Shown here piece after piece: positions 9,131 through 16,727 of a stretch of DNA of 64,000 bases. The stretch is taken from NCBI RefSeq assembly GCF_001881565.1, contig NZ_MPDJ01000001.1:1255234-1319233 (forward strand), read 5' to 3'. Source of the stretch: Eisenbergiella tayi. Its GTDB lineage: Bacteria > Bacillota > Clostridia > Lachnospirales > Lachnospiraceae. The translations under genes and the position numbers were made by a program. Positions within the stretch are counted from its first letter, which is position 1. Each line of letters opens with the position of its first letter. The notes below the pieces were generated by a model, which was not told the DNA's origin, did no database searches, and was given only the letters and a program-made list of their open reading frames with translations.

Positions 9131-10342
9131 TCAATCTTCCCTGGTTCTTTCCCATATTCCGGCCGTTAAAACCGTCATGTCATCCCGGATCCGGCCCTGA
9201 CACTGTTCAATCGCATATTTCATGATGGAATTGGCAAGCTCTCCGGGTGATACCGCGCCGATACGGCCTATCATGCTTTCCAGTTTGGATTCTCCGTCGC
9301 CGTCCGGCCAGCCCTCCGTCATGCCGTCGGAAAGCATGATTATGTAATCCCCATCCATCAGCTGGCATTCCGCCGGCTTCGCCTGTGCATACCCGAAAGC
9401 TCCCAGGGGGAAGGTCCCTCCATCGATTTTTTCCACAATGCTGCCCCTTTTAATAAAGCTTACTGCTGCCCCCGTTTTCATAAACCGGCAGCTGCCCTCG
9501 CACAGATCCACACTGCACAAATCCAGAGTCGGCATATTTTCTTCTCTTCCTTCACTGGCAACCGCGCTGTTTACCAGCTGCACGGCCATTTCCAGCGGCA
9601 GCCCGGCCTCCAGCATGGCCTCCGTCATATCCGCCACGGCCTCGCTGTCCCTGCATGCATTTTCCCCGGATCCCATACCATCGGACAGCACCATGGTGAA
9701 ATTTCCGTCATCCGCTTCGAAAAAGGCAAAATTATCGCCGGATACCTCCTCTGTTTCTTTTACCGCCATGGCTGTCCCCGTCATATAACAATAAAAAGGC
9801 TCCTCCTCGAAGAAAAAACACAGGGGCGTCTGTCCGATAAAGAACGGATTCCTCTTTGCGGATACCAGTCGCATATCCAGAAGCACGGAAAGATAATCCG
9901 CCGCATCCTCCACCGTTCGGGACGCCCTTCCCTTTGTTGAAAGCAGCACGGAAAGCTCCATGCGCCCGTCGCCCTTCTGTACCAGGTACACATCCTTTGC
10001 CAGCAGCCCCTCGCTTAAGAGGCCCTTGGCGATCTGCTTCTGTCTCCTGCTTCCCAGGCTGATAAACCGCACGGATTCTTCCGCCACCTGGTTCATCATT
10101 TCCGCCATTTCCTTCAGGTTCCCCGCAAACAGCTGACGTCCTTCCGTGAGCTTCTTCCTCATCAGATAAACCGCTCTGGCCTGCCGTGCGCCGGCCTCTT
10201 CTTCCGCATCCATGCCTTCCCCTTCTTCCCCGAAAATCTGTGCCAGGTTCTGAAAGGTATCCGCACATACTTTGATTTTACGCCTGCCATATTCCAAAAG
10301 ATAAACGGACTGCGCCGTATCCGCAGTGTCCTTGTTTTTCAT
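9131..10342 (-). CDS. spoIIE: SpoIIE-type PP2C serine phosphatase lacking the membrane region
   Basis: Phosphatase that in Bacillus dephosphorylates the anti-anti-sigma factor SpoIIAA and so activates sigma-F in the forespore. The 403 residues cover the central regulatory part and the C-terminal PPM phosphatase domain, with SGDNF, VLSDGMGSGENA and, near the end, MLSDGMTEGW and RDDMTVL. Full-length SpoIIE is about 800 residues with roughly ten N-terminal membrane helices; here they are absent, and the 300 bp upstream encode nothing similar. The position between divIC and tilS matches spoIIE. The promoter at 10388-10421 has the spacing and 0A box of Spo0A-activated spoII promoters. Confidence 0.88.
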   Translation of the reverse strand: MKNKDTADTAQSVYLLEYGRRKIKVCADTFQNLAQIFGEEGEGMDAEEEAGARQARAVYLMRKKLTEGRQLFAGNLKEMAEMMNQVAEESVRFISLGSRRQKQIAKGLLSEGLLAKDVYLVQKGDGRMELSVLLSTKGRASRTVEDAADYLSVLLDMRLVSAKRNPFFIGQTPLCFFFEEEPFYCYMTGTAMAVKETEEVSGDNFAFFEADDGNFTMVLSDGMGSGENACRDSEAVADMTEAMLEAGLPLEMAVQLVNSAVASEGREENMPTLDLCSVDLCEGSCRFMKTGAAVSFIKRGSIVEKIDGGTFPLGAFGYAQAKPAECQLMDGDYIIMLSDGMTEGWPDGDGESKLESMIGRIGAVSPGELANSIMKYAIEQCQGRIRDDMTVLTAGIWERTRED

Positions 10343-10387
10343 CTGCCATCCCGCCTTTCCTCATAATAGAGCCTCATTTTTCACTCA

Positions 10388-10421
10388 ATTATAACGGACT
10401 GACTTTGCAGGATTTGTCAAA
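10388..10421 (-). promoter_or_regulatory. spoIIE promoter with 21-bp spacer and Spo0A box
   Basis: On the minus strand TTGACA (10415-10420) and TATAAT (10388-10393) are separated by 21 bp instead of 17. TTTGTCAAA (10413-10421), a match to the 0A box TTTGTCRAA, covers the -35. Spo0A-dependent spoIIE and spoIIG promoters of Bacillus have the same 21-22 bp spacing. This links the short SpoIIE to sporulation entry. The rest of the 303-bp spacer is T-rich and shows no gene. Confidence 0.75.
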
Positions 10422-10593
10422 GCGTAGAGGGATGTCCTCCTTTTTTTTCCGGTTATTTTTTTCTTTTCTCACAAGAGCTTTTCTTTTCAGCGTTTTTTAC
10501 TGTCAGCTTTTGCGGTTGTGCGTCGGGCGGGGTCGTTTCTTATGTTTATTGTTTATGCAGACTTCTGTTTTCCGGAAAAAAGTCCCCTGATAC

Positions 10594-10633
10594 AAAAAGA
10601 CAGCGAAAGCAGGCCGAAGCCCCTTCCGCTGTC
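10594..10633 (-). terminator. Terminator after divIC
   Basis: Read leftward, GACAGCG pairs with CGCTGTC around a GC-rich interior and is followed by TTTTT. It ends the rqcP-yabPQ-divIC transcript and separates it from spoIIE. Confidence 0.8.
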
Positions 10634-10645
10634 TCATTCCACAGT

Positions 10646-10954
10646 TTAATCTTTCGGTTTATATATAATTTCCCCTTCTTTGACCAATCCAAGCTTATCC
10701 TTGGCAACCTCTTCCACATACTTTTTGGTCTGGGTATATTTTCTATATTCTTCTATTTCTTGTGTCCGGGCGTTTTCCGCATCTATCTGCTCCTGCAGAG
10801 CCTTTTCCTTTGCGGCGTAGGTTTCCTGCTTCTGCTTTAACTCCACGCTCTTGAAGGAAACCACGACAAGAAGCATCAATACGACCGTCAGTACCAGGAA
10901 CATTCCCAGGCGGTTCTGTCTCTTCTTGCGGAAAACCACTTTTCTTTTTACCAT
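10646..10954 (-). CDS. divIC: Septum formation initiator DivIC/FtsB family
   Basis: Bitopic cell-division protein of the FtsL-DivIB-DivIC complex. The 102 residues show a very basic cytoplasmic tail (MVKRKVVFRKKRQNR), one membrane helix (about 17-36), an extracellular coiled coil rich in K, E and Q, and the conserved end with AKDKLGLVKEGE. The ribosome binding site is AGAGGTG. It lies directly after yabQ, as in Bacillus, and is the last gene before a terminator. Confidence 0.93.
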   Translation of the reverse strand: MVKRKVVFRKKRQNRLGMFLVLTVVLMLLVVVSFKSVELKQKQETYAAKEKALQEQIDAENARTQEIEEYRKYTQTKKYVEEVAKDKLGLVKEGEIIYKPKD

Positions 10955-10986
10955 ATTTAATTAACACCTCTTTGAAAAGCCGTCCT

Positions 10987-11544
10987 TCAGCCACAGTCGC
11001 CTGCGTCCCTCTGCCTCATTTTTTTCTTATCCTGTCTTTTCTCCCGTCGTTTACATAAATTCATTCTAATCGCTTTTTTCCATGCAGTCAACCTGTATTT
11101 TACCTGTCTGCGGCGTATTCTGGCCTCCCTTGCCGCCCTGCGCGCTCCCCTTCCTGCCAGCACCGTCAGCTTGTGCCAGACAAAGCGCACAGGAGCCGTC
11201 AGTTTCCACAGGAATTTCCCAAGCAGCGCCAAAAGCCTGTTCACCGCTCCGGAAACCAGATTCACAAAAGGCGCGCTCAGCGTCTTCTTATAAAGGAACA
11301 TTCCCACCCCTGCCCCTATCACGGAAAACCAACGGAACATCCCGCTGTTTTCATAATAAAGCATATAAAAAATACCTGCCGTTGCCAGTATCCAGAAGGC
11401 CAGATCCTCCAGCGAAAGCAGGAACCATCCATGGGGAATGATTCGTCTTACAATACGAAACAGGTCATAAATAAAAGTAATAATCACTCCCAGGAGGAAG
11501 GAGTGCAGTATAAAAACTCCTTCTCCTGCAATTACCGGGCTCAC
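10987..11544 (-). CDS. yabQ: Spore cortex biosynthesis protein YabQ
   Basis: Membrane protein needed for spore cortex formation and made in the mother cell. It has membrane helices in the first half (FILHSFLLGVIITFIYDLFR, the family hallmark; a second near LEDLAFWILA; a third near FRWFSVIGAG) and a basic, arginine-rich C-terminal tail. The GTG at 11544 is preferred: AGTAGGTG lies just upstream and it starts 8 bp beyond the yabP stop. An ATG at 11595 would overlap yabP by 44 bp and add residues unlike the family. Synteny with yabP and divIC supports the call. Confidence 0.9.
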   Translation of the reverse strand: MSPVIAGEGVFILHSFLLGVIITFIYDLFRIVRRIIPHGWFLLSLEDLAFWILATAGIFYMLYYENSGMFRWFSVIGAGVGMFLYKKTLSAPFVNLVSGAVNRLLALLGKFLWKLTAPVRFVWHKLTVLAGRGARRAAREARIRRRQVKYRLTAWKKAIRMNLCKRREKRQDKKKMRQRDAGDCG

Positions 11545-11551
11545 GGCGCAC

Positions 11552-11842
11552 CTACTTGAAAAGCCTGGTGAAAAGAGATTCCCCTTTTCCGCCATAGCCG
11601 GTATTCTCCGAATATGTAAGACTGTCTATTTTTCCATCCACATCCACCTCGCCCTTATCGAGCATAAGGCGGCTCACATGCAGATCATTTCCTTTTATCA
11701 TGAGCATCCCCTGTTCAGTCTCCAGGAGAACCTCTGCCACATCAAAGGAAAGCACGTCACACACACCGCTGATATTGCAGATTCCTCTGTCTGTCAGGAC
11801 CACTTTATGACGTCTGTCTCTGGTTGTATTCAAATCTTCCAT
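11552..11842 (-). CDS. yabP: Sporulation protein YabP
   Basis: Small soluble protein of the YabP/YqfC family, required for spore cortex assembly and thought to act with YabQ at the forespore surface. The 96 residues contain the typical RHKVVLTDRG, ISGVCDVLSFD and GNDLHVSRLMLDKGEVDVDG segments. The ribosome binding site GAGGAGG precedes the ATG. It is followed directly by yabQ. In Bacillus it would follow rqcP (yabO), but here a phosphotransferase gene lies in between. Confidence 0.95.
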   Translation of the reverse strand: MEDLNTTRDRRHKVVLTDRGICNISGVCDVLSFDVAEVLLETEQGMLMIKGNDLHVSRLMLDKGEVDVDGKIDSLTYSENTGYGGKGESLFTRLFK

Positions 11843-11905
11843 AGCTGGGGCCTCCTCACGTGTTCTTATAGAATATATGTGAGAAGGCCCCTTTTTATGA
11901 CTGCT

Positions 11906-12901
11906 TTACTCCGCTGCAGGACATGTTTCCGAAAATCCCTCTTCCAGCCTCTCTATTTTTCCGTTCAGCTTCCCGCGAAGTTCTACCAGCCACTGCGGCT
12001 CCTCCTCCGTCACCGAACTGATGCACCGGATAAGCCCCGCATAAGAACGTAAGTCCACAAATCTGCGCATGAGAGGAAGAAGCTCCCTCGTTTCCTCCGG
12101 ATAAGCATACTCGCAGGCATATCCTTCCTGAAAATCCCTCCAGGCCTTTTCCAGCTGCTCCCCTTCCAGCTCCTCCGCAAGAGAATCCCGCACCTGCTCA
12201 AGATCCAACCCGTACCAGCAATAAATTCCGTCATCAAAATCAATGACGCTGCATTCCTTTTTCCCTTCATCCCAGAAAACATTATCCGGCTCAAAATCAT
12301 AATGCACCAGCCCATAATTTTCCGTCGTCACCGCCAGCCTGCCAAGCTCACGCTCCACCGCCGCCAGCTCTGTAAAAGCCTCCCTGCAGCCTCCGTATTC
12401 TTCTAAAGTCCGCCTTATCCATTCCAGGATCTCCTTATGCTCCCGTTTCCTCACAACAGGAACATACCCCGAAGAAAGAGCATGCAGCCTCCCCAAAGCC
12501 CTTCCATAAGCATACATCACCTCCCGGCCGTATCCGGCCTCAGAGATCTCCACACCATCCACCTTCTCAAAAACACACGCAAAATACCTTCCAAACCCGG
12601 TATCGGCCACTACCATATCCTCTCCGGACAGCGAGCATACCGGTCTCAATGCCGGATACCCTTCCTTCAGCAGATAACGGATAAATTCCAACTCTCCCCT
12701 GACATCCGTTTCCGCCTTCTCCCCCACAGGAGCCAGCCGCAGGAAACAGACCCTGCCCTCCCTTGTAAAAGGATAAACCGCATTGGAGGATATACGGAAA
12801 TACCCCAGCATCTCCTCCAGGTTATCCTCATCATGCTCCCATAAAGCCAGCGCCTCCCTGGCCAACTCATAATTTTCAAACAAATATTCAAGCTTCAGCA
12901 T
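11906..12901 (-). CDS. APH/CotS-like phosphotransferase inserted in the yab cluster
   Basis: Aminoglycoside-phosphotransferase-fold protein with an intact kinase core: VHYDFEPDNVFW (catalytic loop, HxDxxxxN) and VIDFDDG (metal-binding DFD). Small-molecule or coat-protein kinases such as CotS, HipA-like and homoserine-kinase-like enzymes share this core; the substrate is unknown. The ATG at 12901 is preferred over 12973 because AAAGGA lies 8 bases before it. It sits between rqcP and yabP, where Bacillus has no such gene, so a spore role is plausible by context. Codon use resembles the neighbours, and there is no sign of decay. Confidence 0.82.
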   Translation of the reverse strand: MLKLEYLFENYELAREALALWEHDEDNLEEMLGYFRISSNAVYPFTREGRVCFLRLAPVGEKAETDVRGELEFIRYLLKEGYPALRPVCSLSGEDMVVADTGFGRYFACVFEKVDGVEISEAGYGREVMYAYGRALGRLHALSSGYVPVVRKREHKEILEWIRRTLEEYGGCREAFTELAAVERELGRLAVTTENYGLVHYDFEPDNVFWDEGKKECSVIDFDDGIYCWYGLDLEQVRDSLAEELEGEQLEKAWRDFQEGYACEYAYPEETRELLPLMRRFVDLRSYAGLIRCISSVTEEEPQWLVELRGKLNGKIERLEEGFSETCPAAE

Positions 12902-13125
12902 TCTATAATCCTTTCTTAACATAAAAAAAACAGCACTCCCGGAAAACAGAAGCGCCGTAAATTTACCACTCAAATATAAAAGGATGAATGCTGTCAGAAT
13001 TATCCCCTCATGCGAGCCGTACGTCTTTGCTTTCCGAAATTCCCATTATCCATTTTCCTCATAATACGACTCACCTGCCTTTCTGTAATCATAGTAAGCG
13101 AAACTCCCCCAAAAGTCAAGACATC

Positions 13126-13365
13126 CTACAGATACCGGAACAATTCCTTAGCCTCTTCCTTCCTCACCGTTTCCTGCACATCCAGCACTTCCACCTTCAC
13201 ATCCTTATTCCCGAACTGAATCGTAATAATATCCCCTTCCTTCACATTGGAAGAAGCCTTAGCCGGCTTATCATTAATCAAAACACGCCCCGCGTCACAA
13301 GCCTCATTAGCCACCGTACGCCTCTTAATCAGCCGTGATACCTTCAAATACTTATCCAATCTCAT
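13126..13365 (-). CDS. rqcP: S4-domain RNA-binding protein RqcP (YabO)
   Basis: Small S4-domain protein that binds stalled 50S-peptidyl-tRNA complexes and helps RqcH add alanine tails in ribosome quality control. The 79 residues are nearly all S4 fold: MRLDKYLKVSRLIKRR, ANEACDAGRVLINDKPAK, then SSNVKEGDIITIQFG. The ribosome binding site is GGAGGAAAATT. The gene lies downstream of hup, as in Bacillus (hup-like, yabO, yabP, yabQ, divIC). Confidence 0.94.
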   Translation of the reverse strand: MRLDKYLKVSRLIKRRTVANEACDAGRVLINDKPAKASSNVKEGDIITIQFGNKDVKVEVLDVQETVRKEEAKELFRYL

Positions 13366-13493
13366 AATTTTCCTCCTCCGATTTTTTGTTCCTTCAAAAT
13401 ATATTTTATATTTTTTGCTGTTCCAACCTTATCAATCACATTTTCCCCAATCCCATCACACAAGAAAAACCCAAACCTTCCATTCCAACTATA

Positions 13494-13559
13494 ATCCGGC
13501 ACTCTCGGGCATCATCCGGCACTCTCCGGCATTATCCGGCATCATCCGGCACTTTCAGG
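13494..13559. repeat. Short degenerate tandem repeat of ATCCGGCA units
   Basis: Four ATCCGGC units occur at spacings of 10-20 bp with intervening ACTCTC or ATT, giving a roughly 10-bp periodicity. It lies in the 637-bp spacer between rqcP and hup and shows no coding frame. Units are too short and irregular for CRISPR. Confidence 0.75.
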
Positions 13560-13645
13560 ATACCGTTTCCCTGATTATACTATGATATACACATTCATAC
13601 AATTCCTTCTTAATTCTCCCCATAACCTTCCGCAAGCCTGATCCA

Positions 13646-13920
13646 GTCCCTTCCGAGAGCATCTGTCAAGGATGATACCCAGGGTGTTCCAGGCGATGCC
13701 GGGTTCCGCTGCCGGACAGAGATCTCTGCAAGGGCCTTCTAAAAACGCCGGTACTAGGATTGCGTCCTCTGCAATCCTAGTACCGCTGCGTTTTTAGCAG
13801 AGCAAAAGCGAGTGCAAGCACTCACTTGCGTGCCCACGCAGAGACTCTGTCTGGCAGCGGAACCCGGCATTGCCTGGAACATCCTGGGTACCATCCTTGA
13901 CAGATGCTCTCGGAAGGGAC
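13646..13920 (+). repeat. Giant palindromic element, copy A (275 bp)
   Basis: The left arm 13646-13725 and right arm 13842-13920 are reverse complements with only a few transitions; several of these leave G-U pairs in the plus-strand RNA. Between them lies the conserved core 13726-13841. Its apical bulged hairpin (13741-13795) has AAAAACGCCGGT on one side and ACCGCTGCGTTTTT on the other. A second small hairpin (GAGTGCAAGCACTC) follows. The core matches copy D closely (subtype I). The element lies between hup and rqcP and has no protein-coding potential that I trust. Confidence 0.9.
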
Positions 13921-14002
13921 GTGGCCCCCCACAACAAAATGGCTGCCAATTTGTGTTTTGGCAGCCACTGATACTTGTCCATTATAAATGTATAAATCCC
14001 AA

Positions 14003-14278
14003 TTATGCGTTAAGCATATCCTTTAAAGCTTTTCCTGCTTTAAATTTAGGAGCCTTAGAAGCAGCAATCTTCATAACTTCACCGCTCTGAGGATTTCTTC
14101 CCTCTCTGGCTGCTCTTTCAGATACTTCGAAGGTACCGAAGCCTACCAGCTGTACCTTTCCGCCTTTTTTCAGTTCATCTGCTACTACATCAGTAAAAGC
14201 TTTCAGAGCTTTCTCTGCATCCTTCTTGGAAATTTCAGCTGCGTCAGCCATAGCTGCTACTAATTCTGTTTTGTTCAT
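14003..14278 (-). CDS. hup: DNA-binding protein HU
   Basis: Histone-like nucleoid protein that bends DNA as a dimer. The 91 residues start with MNKTELVAAMA and carry the HU signature GFGTFEVSERAAREGRNP, the DNA-clasping beta arm, and the closing segment FKAGKALKDMLN. The ribosome binding site AGGAGGAG precedes the ATG. The promoter is at 14352-14380. It heads the sporulation-division cluster but is separated from rqcP by a giant palindromic element. Confidence 0.97.
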   Translation of the reverse strand: MNKTELVAAMADAAEISKKDAEKALKAFTDVVADELKKGGKVQLVGFGTFEVSERAAREGRNPQSGEVMKIAASKAPKFKAGKALKDMLNA

Positions 14279-14351
14279 TATGAACTCCTCCTGTTATCAC
14301 TGTAAATTATTTCTGTATGCAAAAGAGTTTAATCTCTCAGACACTATATTA

Positions 14352-14380
14352 TATATATACGTTTATCCCTTCTTTGTCAA
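14352..14380 (-). promoter_or_regulatory. hup promoter
   Basis: TTGACA (14375-14380) and TATATA (14352-14357) are 17 bp apart on the minus strand, 74 bp upstream of the hup start codon. The TATAAT slightly further down could serve as an alternative -10. Confidence 0.7.
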
Positions 14381-14692
14381 GTATTTCCCTTGAAAAACCT
14401 GGGTTTTAAGGATAAATTTAACCCTTTATTAATAAAGAAGCTGTCAGAAAAAGATACATCTTCGATTCGTCGGTATTTATGCGGAAAAATGCGGCATTTC
14501 TGCTCAACAGACTTTTAAACCGGCCGGATGATAAAAGCCTGCCGGTTCCGCAGTCCGGCTGATAAAAATAGCTTACAATCAGCAAGTATTCCGCACGAGC
14601 TGTCCTTTTATTCTGAATAACCACAAATAATATATTGTTCCAAATAACAAAGAGGAGTGTGGACAGTTGCATCGGGAACAACTAATGCGCCA
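14381..14692. other. Intergenic region, no convincing gene
   Basis: Spacer between the divergent hup and XRE genes. A minus-strand frame of 87 codons (14418-14681) exists, but it lacks a ribosome binding site and resembles no family I know. I see no other structure. Confidence 0.5.
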
Positions 14693-14720
14693 TTGAATAA
14701 AAATATCCTCATGGTATGAT
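14693..14720 (+). promoter_or_regulatory. Promoter of the XRE regulator
   Basis: TTGAAT (14693-14698) and TATGAT (14715-14720) with a 16-bp spacer lie 30 bp before the start codon; GGAGGG is between. Confidence 0.65.
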
Positions 14721-14750
14721 TTTATCAGAATAAATCATTAGGAGGGCAAT

Positions 14751-15383
14751 ATGTTACATTTACCGGAAAATCTGAAAAAATACCGACTGCTGAAAAACCT
14801 GACACAAGAGGATGTTGCTGAATATTTAGGAATCACAGCACAAAGCGTTTCAAAATGGGAACGAGGTGAATCCTACCCTGATATCACCTTCCTGCCGGCC
14901 TTGGCAAATATATTTGAAACGAGTGTCGATTTACTTATTGGCATGGATACGATACGGGCAGAAGAAACGCGCTACAATATCCATAAAAAAGCTGTGGCAT
15001 ATCAGCGATGCGGCGATTACAATTCAGCCGAGCAGACATACAGGGATGCCTTATTAATATATCCGAATAAACCCGGTATGATTCTCGGCCTGGCCAGTAC
15101 ATTGGCCCTAAAAGGAAATACCAACGAAGCTATTGAACTTATGGAAAGAGGGCTGCCCCTGTCCAGCAATGAGAAGCAAAAAGCAACTATGCGTGCAGCA
15201 TTATGCTTCTTATACTTAAAAGCAGGAAGAGAAGACAGCGCAAACAGGCTTGCATCAGAGCTTCCGCACACAAGAGAAAGCAGAGAAGTGATCCAGCCGC
15301 TTATTCAGCAGGGATTAAGTGATATGGAAATTGACGAAAATATAAAAACAATAATCCTGGGGGACGGGAAAGGAATATGGTAA
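14751..15383 (+). CDS. XRE-family regulator with TPR-like C-terminus
   Basis: Transcriptional regulator. The Cro/C1 helix-turn-helix fills residues 1-62 (LKKYRLLKNLTQEDVAEYLG, then ITAQSVSKWERGESYP). It is followed by helical repeats resembling tetratricopeptides (YQRCGDYNSAEQTYRDALL, LALKGNTNEAIELMERGL), which usually sense peptides or partner proteins. The ribosome binding site is AGGAGGG. It is monocistronic and convergent with the CotS-like gene, with a strong hairpin between them. Targets are unknown. Confidence 0.9.
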   Translation: MLHLPENLKKYRLLKNLTQEDVAEYLGITAQSVSKWERGESYPDITFLPALANIFETSVDLLIGMDTIRAEETRYNIHKKAVAYQRCGDYNSAEQTYRDALLIYPNKPGMILGLASTLALKGNTNEAIELMERGLPLSSNEKQKATMRAALCFLYLKAGREDSANRLASELPHTRESREVIQPLIQQGLSDMEIDENIKTIILGDGKGIW

Positions 15384-15455
15384 CAGGGTTACGGCAGGGT
15401 TATCTCTGCCCGGAGCATACGGTAAATCCTGTCATCTTTGCAAATACCCGGAACG

Positions 15456-15497
15456 GAGAAACAGCGCTGCATATTCCGGCACGCAGCGCTGTTTCTC
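15456..15497. terminator. Strong hairpin between convergent genes
   Basis: GAGAAACAGCGCTGC and GCAGCGCTGTTTCTC form a perfect 15-bp stem with a 12-nt loop between the XRE gene and the CotS-like gene. A T-rich tract follows about 25 nt later on the plus strand. It probably acts as a terminator for one or both genes. Confidence 0.7.
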
Positions 15498-15552
15498 ATA
15501 ACCCCTTAAATATCCTCTTTTTATTCCCCGTTTATGTACGTCCTTCCCATTC

Positions 15553-16536
15553 TCATTTCAGGACATTATTCATAAAATTCTTCTTCTCGGCCTCCTGCTT
15601 CAGAAGGTTTTCCAGCTTTTCCCTGTTTCTTCCGGGTATCCAGGCCTTTCCGTTATTATAATAAAAGTTAACGATCTTCCAGAACTTTTCAGGATAGGCA
15701 AACCGGTAATACAGCTGCATGCGATCCTCATCGGTAAGGCTTCTTTCCGTTTCATAGGCTGTAAAAATATTCAGGCCAAGGCTGACCGACCAGCTGTTTT
15801 TCTCCAGAAGCTTCCTGAGAAACAGATACAAATCCCGGACAGGGTTATCCAGCATGTATTTTTCAAAATTGATTACGGAAAAATTGCCCTGGGTAAATAA
15901 AAGGTTATGGTACTGGAAATCGCCATGGCAGAAATTACCCTTTTCCCTGATCTTTTCCTCATCAAAGTCGGCCGTATATTCCTGAAGCTCCTCTGCCGCA
16001 GACAGAGCCATTTCATAAAAAAAGTCGTAGTGGTGCAGCAGATAGATTTCAAATTCCGTTTTCTGGCTTTTTTCCCGCAGATAACGGCGCACCTTCTTCA
16101 GTTCTCTGTTATGCTTTACATATTCATTTTCCATGCAGAAAGCGGGCACATCATAATCCCGGGCAATTCCGGGCTGACACATGGCCTTGTGCAGCCTTCC
16201 CAGCGTCCTGGCCGCACTCTGGCACTCCCTCACATCCTTAAGATTACACTCCCTGCCTTCAAAATAGGTCTTCACAATATAAGGAACCCGATCCTGGTCA
16301 TAGGAAATTAATTCGCCTTCTTTATTCCTTTTCAGCTGCTCCACCCGGGAAAAGCCGTTTTCCATCACAGCCTCCAGCAGCTTTTCCTGTATTTCCAGCC
16401 GTGCGGCGGGACCTGTATATTCCTTCAGGATTAACCAGCCCTCCTGGGTTTCCCCCAGCAGCGCCCCTCTTCCTTTTAATATCCGGAGAATCTCTATTTC
16501 ATAATTTTCAAAAACGCTTGCCGCTCTGTCATTCAC
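15553..16536 (-). CDS. CotS-family spore coat kinase-like protein
   Basis: CotS/CotI family protein with an aminoglycoside-phosphotransferase fold; such proteins sit in the inner spore coat of Bacillus and some phosphorylate coat proteins. The catalytic loop reads CHGDFQYHNLL. The metal-binding DFD is replaced by VINFEKY, as in several CotS proteins. GTG at 16536 is the likely start: GGGAGGT lies 7 bases upstream. An ATG at 16635 would add 33 residues with no homology. It is the second APH-fold gene near the sporulation cluster, after 11906-12901. It may be monocistronic. Confidence 0.85.
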   Translation of the reverse strand: MNDRAASVFENYEIEILRILKGRGALLGETQEGWLILKEYTGPAARLEIQEKLLEAVMENGFSRVEQLKRNKEGELISYDQDRVPYIVKTYFEGRECNLKDVRECQSAARTLGRLHKAMCQPGIARDYDVPAFCMENEYVKHNRELKKVRRYLREKSQKTEFEIYLLHHYDFFYEMALSAAEELQEYTADFDEEKIREKGNFCHGDFQYHNLLFTQGNFSVINFEKYMLDNPVRDLYLFLRKLLEKNSWSVSLGLNIFTAYETERSLTDEDRMQLYYRFAYPEKFWKIVNFYYNNGKAWIPGRNREKLENLLKQEAEKKNFMNNVLK

Positions 16537-16654
16537 TGATAATACCTCCCTCTCATACCTGGCACCTTCCGCCAGGCATATGCTGCCGGGCCTACGCTGC
16601 GGGACATACGCTGTGTGACAGCATTCGTCCGGCATCTGCCGCCGGATACCGATT

Positions 16655-16676
16655 AAAAAACTGCTGTCCGGACAGC
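16655..16676 (-). terminator. Probable terminator after cca
   Basis: GCTGT-CCGG-ACAGC followed by AGTTTTTT on the minus strand, about 50 bp downstream of the cca stop. Confidence 0.6.
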
Positions 16677-16727
16677 GGTAATTTTCTGCCGCTAGGTATT
16701 ACCTATCATATGAGAGGGAAGCTCAAC

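Noticed and set aside
7510..9225. Plus-strand frame of 571 codons opposite tilS
   Set aside because: Antisense shadow caused by codon bias; the tilS protein has all family motifs on the other strand.
13494..13559. Possible CRISPR array
   Set aside because: Units are about 8 bp and irregular, without unique spacers or cas genes.
14418..14681. Minus-strand frame of 87 codons upstream of hup
   Set aside because: No ribosome binding site, no family resemblance, composition unlike neighbouring genes, and it covers the likely promoter area.
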